In this document: piece by piece, positions 39,901-48,900 of the stretch
How the letters are laid out: each line of letters opens with the position of its first letter
Numbering within the stretch: position 1 is the first letter of the stretch
Source: Branchipolynoe longqiensis
Lineage: Eukaryota > Annelida > Polychaeta > Phyllodocida > Polynoidae
Assembly (NCBI GenBank): GCA_030323885.1
Contig: CM059192.1
Span: 751,001 to 815,000 of the forward strand
Reading direction: 5' to 3'
DNA length: 64,000 nt
Notes under the pieces: model-generated
Databases searched by the model: none
The model's input: only the letters and a program-made list of their open reading frames with translations
Told to the model about the DNA's origin: nothing
Program-made: the position numbers and the translations under genes

Positions 39901-42900
39901 TGATTGCAGCTAAGGGTGGCCACTGAGAGTCAGCAGAACACGTAAGATTGTAAAGGCCACTTCTGATGCATATTTGGAGGTTTTTTTATTATGCCATTTA
40001 AAGTATACTGGCTACGCACAATGCTTGAGAATTGACCATCCTAGTAATGGTGTCTTTAATAATACAACCAACACAGAACTTTGATGGTGTGCTTTTGTGT
40101 GGCCCTTACTGACCCAGTTACTGACTCCATTACCTTGTTCCCTCGCACCTCTCAGGCCAGCAGTCGGACGACAGTTTGAGCGGTGAGGAGGAGACCCCGG
40201 AGCACCACCTGTATTCACCGACACGAACTAGAGGATCAGGGGCAGAGTCAGATGGCGAGTCTGAGTGGGGTCCGGCCCGACAGCGCAAGCCGCTTCCCGA
40301 CAAGACGCATGTGCCAGGCGTACAGCCGCAGAAACCTAAGCGTAAGTTCCACCACCTGACACGCTACTGTAGATCTTCCTAAATATGGCCTTTTCTGGTC
40401 TGGTAATCCTCACCGGATGTAGGACTGAGATGATTGCCAGTGTGTATTCATTCACACTGTGTGTAGCACTGAGGTGATTGCTGGTGTGTATTCATTCACA
40501 CCGGATGTAACACTGAGCTGATTGCTGGTGTGTATTCATTCACACCGTGTGTAACACTGAGCTGATTGCTGGTGTGTATTCATTCACACCGGATGTAACA
40601 CTGAGCTGATTGCTGGTGTGTATTCATTCACACCAGGTGTAACACTGAGCTGATTGCTGGTGTGTATTCATTCACACCGGATGTAACACTGAGCTGATTG
40701 CTGGTGTGTATTCATTCACACCGGATGTAACACTGAGCTGATTGCTGGTGTGTATTCATTCACACCGGATGTAGCACTGAGCTGATTGCTGGTGTGTATT
40801 CATTCACACCGGATGTAGCACTGAGCTGATTGCTGGTGTGTATTCATTCACACCGGGATGTAACACTGAGCTGGTTGCTGGTGTGTATTCATTCACACCG
40901 GATGTAGCACTGAGCTGATTGCTGGTGTGTATTCATTCACACCGGATGTAGCACTGAGCTGATTGCTGGTGTGTATTCATTCACACCGGATGTAGCACTG
41001 AGCTGATTGCTGGTGTGTATTCATTCACACCGGATGTAACACTGAGCTGATTGCTGGTGTGTATTCATTCACACCGGATGTAGCACTGAGCTGATTGCTG
41101 GTGTGTATTCATTCACACCAGGTGTAACACTGAGCTGATTGCTGGTGTGTATTCATTCACACCAGGTGTAACACTGAGCTGATTGCTGGTGTGTATTCAT
41201 TCACACCGGATGTAGCACTGAGCTGATTGCTGGTGTGTATTCATTCACACCGGATGTAGCACTGAGCTGGTTGCTGGTGTGTATTCATTCACACCGGATG
41301 TAGCACTGAGCTGATTGCTGGTGTGTATTCATTCACACCGGTGTAGCACTGAGCTGATTGCTGGTGTGTATTCATTACACCGGATGTAGCACTGAGCTGA
41401 TTGCTGGTGTGTATTCATTCACACCGGATGTAGCACTGAGCTGATTGCTGGTGTGTATTCATTCACACCGGATGTAGCACTGAGCTGATTGCTGGTGTGT
41501 ATTCATTCACACCGGATGTAGCACTGAGCTGATTGCTGGTGTGTATTCATTCACACCAGGTGTAACACTGAGCTGATTGCTGGTGTGTATTCATTCACAC
41601 CGGATGTAGCACTGAGCTGATTGCTGGTGTGTATTCATTCACACCGGATGTAACACTGAGCTGGTTGCTGGTGTGTATTCATTCGCACCGCATGTAGCAC
41701 TGAGCTGATTGCTGGTGTGTATTCATTCACACCGTGTGTAGCACTGAGCTGGTTGCTGGTGTGTATTCATTCACACCGAATGTAGCATTGTGCTGATTGA
41801 TGGTGTGTATTCATTCGCACCGGATGTACCGCTGAGCTGATTGCTGGTGTGTATTCATTCACACCGGATGTAGCACTGAGCTGATTGTTGGTGTGTATTC
41901 ATTCACACCGGATGTAGCACTGAGCTGATTGCTGGTGTGTATTCATTCAAACCCTGTGTAACACTGAGCTGATTGCTGGTGTGTATTCATTCACCGTGTG
42001 TTTCACTGAGCTGATTGCTGGTGTGTATTCATTCATACCACGTGTAACACTGAACTGGTTGCTGGTGTGTATTCATTCACACTGTGTGTAACACTGAGCT
42101 GATTGCTGGTGTGTATTCATTCACACCGGATGTAACACTGAGCTGGTTGCTGGTGTGTATTCATTCACACTGTGTGTAACACTGAGCTGATTGTTGGTGT
42201 GTATTCATTCACACCGGATGTAGCACTGAGCTGATTGTTGGTGTGTATTCATTCACACCGGATGTAACACTGAGCTGATTGTCGGTGTGTATTCATTCAC
42301 ACCGGATGTAACACTGAGCTGATTGCTGGTGTGTATTCATTCACACCGGATGTAACACTGAGCTGGTTGCTGGTGTGTATTCATTCACACTGTGTGTAAC
42401 ACTGAGCTGATTGCTGGTGTGTATTCGTTCACACCGGATGTAACACTGAGATGATTGCTGGTGTGTATTCATTCACACTGTGTGTAACACTGAGCTGATT
42501 GCTGGTGTGTACTCATTCACACCATGTGTAACACTGAGCTGGTTGCTGGTGTGTATTCATTCACACTGTGTGTAACACTGAGCTGATTGTTGGTGTGTAT
42601 TCATTCACACCGCGTGTAACACTGAGCTGGTTGCTGGTGTGTATTCATTCACACTGTGTGTAACACTGAGCTGATTGTTGGTGTGTATTCATTCTCACCG
42701 GATGTAACACTGAGCTGATTGCTGGTGTGTATTCATTCACACCATGTGTAACACTGAGCTGGTTGCTGGTGTGTATTCATTCACACTGTGTGTAACACTG
42801 AGCTGGTTGCTGGTGTGTATTCATTCACACCATGTGTAACACTGAGCTGATTGCTGGTGTGTATTCGTTCACACAATGTGTAACACTGAGCTGATTGCTG

Positions 42901-45900
42901 GTGTGTATTCATTCACACCGGATGTAACACTGAGCTGATTGCTGGTGTGTATTAATTCACACCGGATGTAGCATTGTGCTGATTGCTGGTGTGTATTCAT
43001 TCACACCGGATGTAGCACTGTGCTGATTGCTGGTGTGTATTCATTCACACCGGATGTAACACTGAGCTGATTGCTGGTGTGTATTCATTCACACCGGATG
43101 TAGCACTGTGCTGATTGCTGGTGTGTATTCATTCACACCGTGTGTAACACTGAGCTGATTGCTGGTGTGTATTCATTCACACCGGATGTAGCACTGAGTG
43201 TATTGATGCATAGTCAAACATGTATCACACCTAGTAGCTCTCTAAAGAAAAACTAAGGGTTATATTTGACAATGGTATTGATATGAATGATCATGTCACA
43301 TCAGTGTGCGAGGCAGCCTGGTAGTGTTTTAAGAATATTCACAGCCTGAAGCCATTTCTGTCAAAGAAGCCCAATTTTACTGCAATGTATACAAGAAACA
43401 AATATTAAAAATGGTGTTTTATGTGTACAAGGTCCAAGGTATTGTTTATATATAGTAAAGGAGCCGACTGGGTTGGACAGGCACCCTACTTCCGGTCATT
43501 ACACACACCAGATGGCAGCACCAGCCCTGTCTGAGGGGTTCTAACCGAGAGTGTGTTGTTTCGTAGGGAGAGGCGCATCTCTACTTCCGACTGATGTCAC
43601 TGAAGACTGGCTGCAGTCGCTCCCCTTGGTGGCGGTACCCGCAGAGGCCATCCACTACTCTGGCCGTCAGCTGACCGCCACCATCCGCCTCTGCACCAGC
43701 ATGATGGAGAAGGATGACCCAGTCGAAGAGTACAAGGTATTCCATTTCCTTCTGTTCAGTTTGGTTATTTACAGCCGGTGTCGCGGTTTCAGTTCTCAAC
43801 CAGTTTCAGTTCTCAACATCGCTTCTGCGCATGCGTCTAAATCCAACAGCGCCGTCTGCGCATGCATCAAAAATGAACTACTAAACTCAACAGCGGTTTT
43901 AGAGTGATTTACACAGAAATCACCACACACACAAATCAACAGCAAAAGCAAAGTATATGAGTGCTAATATACCATAAATGAGTTGTACTTAGCCTGTGAG
44001 AGCTGCTACGATGGCGCTGTTGGATTTAGATGCATGCGCAGAAGCGAGAGTTGAGAACTGAAACTGGTTGAGAACTGAAACTGCGACACCGGCCGGTGAG
44101 TTATGAATACAGTAAAACCTCTCTAAATCGACTGACCATGGGACCGACTTTAGGGAAGTGGTCGGTTTAGGGACTTTTTTCTATCGTTAAAATGGTATTT
44201 TATGGGGCAGTCGTTTGGAACCCAAATAAAGCGATCGATATAGGGGAGTGTTCGATCTGTGGAGGTGGTCGGTTAGAGAGGTTTTACTGTAACTGGTTTT
44301 CATCAAAACCTTCTGCAACCGTAATTTGCCAGTTACGAATTATGGCAATGCATCATTGGAGTCTGAGCATTCTAACAAAAACAAAGATTACCAAATGATA
44401 GAAATTTTATATCTTTTGTATTTATCTCAGTGTGTTGAAAGGTGGAACTTAGTGAGAATCTCAGCTTGCCTGGCAGCTAAAACAGTTTATTTTATTTATG
44501 TTTTTCTGTAAAGACTTTCCCCAATTTTCAGTGTGCATATATCTAGGTTGTTTAGAAATTAAAAATCAATGTATAACATTCAGCTGTGATTAATTAAAAG
44601 TACAAAATGACTGACTTTAATACGATACACAGCAGCTTTCATTTAAAATTGTTGTTGCCTAAGTTCTTTTGCTTTTCAATTTAAAATATTTTTATTGAGA
44701 AAAAATTACTCTTTTTCAGCTAAAACTGTGTAATCCAATGAAAACAAGAACCTTCCTAAACCACGGCACCTGGTAACATAGAAAGCGGTCAATTTAACGC
44801 AACCTATCACTCTCTAACAGTTGCATGTGTACGCCAAAATTATTTTAGCACATTTCACTTCAAATATCTTAACCCTTTTAAGTCAAAGTTACCTCAAACT
44901 AAAAAATCTTAGAATTTAACCAATTTTGGCTACTTTGTCTTGAAAAGCCTTGAATTCCATTAAATTGTCCCCACTGATCTAAATTAGTCCGAAATCGCCA
45001 TTCGCCATTGTTGTTTTTTTTCCTGAAATCCAACTGAAAATAGTCTTGAATTCCTATCAATAACAACCTTGAACACGTGACCGGACCCTGATTTAACCTC
45101 AAAATATGACACAACCCCAGAATTCTACGATTATTAAATTGAGTTATTAGCGGAGACCAGCTCTCAGTAGGAAGTTTGGTTCAGAGTTCTAACCAGACGC
45201 GTTTGATCCATGGTCAAGTCAAATCAATGACATAAGAATTTATGCTACTTACTAGTCGCTTCCTAGCCAGGCGCTCGGCCTTATTAGGATAGCGCAAGGA
45301 CTGGTTGGCTCAGTGACAGGATAATGTGACTGAGTGGGATATCAGGTCATGGTGCTGGTGGCCTGGTCTCCCAGTGGGGCATCACTATAAAGTCACCATG
45401 AGTGCATTCTCAGAAGTCGGTACCCGTCCTTATACGACCTTAGATGTTGCTAGGATGTAAAACTCGAACCATCGGTTTAGAGTTCTGCTAATACCATTAA
45501 ATCAGCTGCTTGCATATTGTACAAGCGACTAATCAGCACACTCTGTCTTCAGACGCTGCGACATGCGAAACTCACCGACAACTGCAACGAAGCGCGAAGA
45601 CCAGAGAACAAGGCCAAGAACCGCTACCGGAACGTGCTGCCATGTGCGTGTTCCAGTTTACACTGCTTTCATGAAATGCTGAATACACCCATATCTGCAC
45701 CTTTACCCGAAAGTGTGGGAATGTGCCTTATCCAGTACAAAAATGTACTTTTGAAATTAATCACATTTGATTATCCTTATTTACTCTAGCCCATATTATA
45801 TGGTTCACCCATTTTGATGTGAAAAAAGTTGTCTTTTAATCTGTTCGCATGATCTGTCATTGACGAGCTGAATGTTACTTGAAGTGAGTACACACGTTGA

Positions 45901-48900
45901 TATTGTGATGTTCTGCTGACAGACGATTCGACTCGCGTATACCTGAGCGGGCTCTCAGACTACATCAACGCCTCCCACATCCGGTACCAAGTTGGCCGGC
46001 AAACTCTCCACTACATCGCCTGTCAGGTACTGCGTGACGTCATTACCCAGAGTGAGGCTTCAAATTCAACTTTTTGGCGGGAAACTGATCAAATGGTCTC
46101 AGATATCGCCTCTCAAGTACTGTGTGACGTTATTACCCAGACTGAGGCTTCTAAATTCAACATTTTGGCAGGAAACTGGTCACTTGTTCTCAGAGATCGC
46201 CTCTCGCTTAGTCTCAGGTACTGTGTGACGTCATTACCCAAAGTGAGGCTTCAAATTAAGCTTTTTGGCGGAAAACTGATCACATGGTCTCAGACATTGC
46301 ATCTCAAGTACTGTGTGACGTCATTACCCAGAGTGAGGCTGCAAATTCAACTTTTTTGAGGGAAACTGGTCAAATGATCTCTCCACTAGTACTACATGGC
46401 CCTCAGGTACTCTATTACTTAATGGGGACAAACTACTCCACCCTACATACCACGTGATCATGTCTGATATCCGTGGTCACCATCATCATCGTCATCACCA
46501 AGCCTGAGAGGCCTGGACCAAACACCTTAATCAGAGTTCACGCGGATCCTTCAAAAGTCTTAAATTGATTCGTCAATTTTCAAGTCCTTGAAAAGTCTTA
46601 AATATTGTAACTTTTCTGTGAAAGGTCTTCAAAAGGTCTTAAATTGGATTTGGCGACTATAGCATTGTTTCAATATGTAGCAGACCCGTTATATCACAGA
46701 CTAGACTGACCAGCGAAGTAATCGTCCACATAGAGATCCATACATTGCATCATTTCACTTATTTCTGTTTATATTGTACGTTACATTTGCCATGAAAATA
46801 GGTCTTAAATTGTATGAAAATTGGTATTAAAAAGCCTTGAAAAGGTCTTAAATGTGATTGGCTGATAGGTGCAGGAACGCTGTTAATGCAAGGATTCTCG
46901 ATTTAGCCGCGTGAGAATACATAGTTAAAACTACATAGTCCGATAGAAAGACTAACTTTTCAAAACACTCATCTAGATTTAATGTACATAACCAACTTGG
47001 ATACTGCAGCACTTGTTGAGTGTTTGTTGCTGCATAGAAGGGCACACTAAGTCACTTCAATAGAACCTGTTACTGCTGGGTCAGTGTTTTGACAAGCACA
47101 CCAACTAATTAATTTAGCATGTTTACACTTCAAATATCTCCTAAGTTATGGTGCTGTCGCATTACGACGGTTCTCACCAATGCGCGTTGACGTGTGTCAT
47201 TTTTTGGCGAAACGTCGGGAGACATCAGGAAGCGTTAGGCGCGCATTGGTATTCTTTGATGGACGACGATGGTCGGGGGCGCGCGTCATCGCACGTCGAA
47301 TGTTTTGTGCTTGCACAAGACTTTCAACGTGCGTCGACGTGCGGGTGCCAATATTGTGGCGACGTTAAGGGAGCGTCGAGATACGTTAAAAGCGCTGGAA
47401 TAACGTTATGTGAAGGTTATGCACACGCCATGCGCGCGTGAGGCTCGTTACCACACATTGTGCCAAACAGTTGCTTTTTGTTGTTTTACGTCCTACCAAC
47501 ATCTAAGGTCATATCAGGATGGCGCGCTAAACTTTTACCACAGCGTCGGCCGCACGCTACCAATACGTTGTGCTGATGCCGAAAAGTTTGATGTCTCTCG
47601 ATGATTAAAAGTGATTTTGCGTGTTGGCGGCGCACCGGCGAGATACGTCGTAGTGTGACAGGGCTATTAGTAATTTTATCAGAAAGTTACTTCAAACTAA
47701 AGTAATGTAGATTATTGCGACCAACCTAATATATTTATCTCATAAAATGACAGAAATTCAAAACCATCGGACTGTGCAATTTTAAACTGGCCTACTTTGT
47801 ACTGAGGCCCGTGCTGAGCGCGTGCCCTGCAGGCTCAGTCTGTGCGCATGCGCGGAGTGTTGTGGCAGACTGACCTGGCTGCTTGTCTGACGCAGGGACC
47901 CCTGGCCAACACGACAGAAGACTTCTGGCGGATGATCTGGGAACAGAAGGCCGACACTATTGCCATGGTGACCTTGGACATGGAGGGCAACAAGGTCAAA
48001 TGTCACCGCTACTGGCCGGAAACGACAAGCGCCCCGTTCAGCGTCTGCGACAGGTTGGTGTGCTGGCTCTTTCTTGTTTCATGTAAATGCATTGTAAATT
48101 CACGCGAGAAGTGGAGATGTCGCGAGAAGTGGGGTGTCACCATAATTGGCGATATTCTCTGGGGGATTTTTCTTCACGATTTATACCGCCTATCATGGAT
48201 AAGTCTGAGTAGTCTTGTTTTCACCATTAGACAGTTTGTCGATAGAAAGCCCGAGTCTACACTTTTACCGACCCAAGGGATTTTTAATCTCCCACACCGC
48301 ATAGACATGGTTTGAGAGAAACTGACCTTTGATGACGCTGTAAGTTATACACAGCGATGGCAGAGGTGATGGCATCGAGATGTCGCGAGAATTGGAGATG
48401 TCATGAGAAGCAATCATCAATCAATCATCAATCGATCATTATAGGCATATCGTTAACACTTAATATTAGTTGGATAATAAATTTGTTGCATTATCCTTAT
48501 GTATAATGTGGAGGTGTTTGGTAGTCACAAATAAACTCACAGCCGTGTGTGTGGTGGTGCAGGTTCGAGGTGAGCCTGCTGCAGACTGATACACTGGAGA
48601 ACTTCAACGTGCACCGCATTAAGATGGAAGATCTGGAGACAGGCACTGCTCAGCGCATCACGCATGTCAACTTCACCACCTGGCCAGACCACGGCACGCC
48701 TGACTCCAGTGTCCCTCTGTTACAGGTCAGTCAGCGCACCACTAACGCAGCCATCCTTTGCTTCTTATTACTTGTCGCTGGTGCTTCTCATAATAACAGG
48801 AGCACCTAGGATTGGAAGCACATTTCTTTTAAACACACCCCAAATGTTGGCCTTCGACTCTAGAATATTACCTGGCCTTAAAAATAATGGTGTTGTGATT

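Noticed and set aside
47148..47441. 97-residue open frame in the CpG-rich block
   Set aside because: Composition follows the CpG-rich repeat, with no domain or splice context. It is better explained as part of a TIR element.
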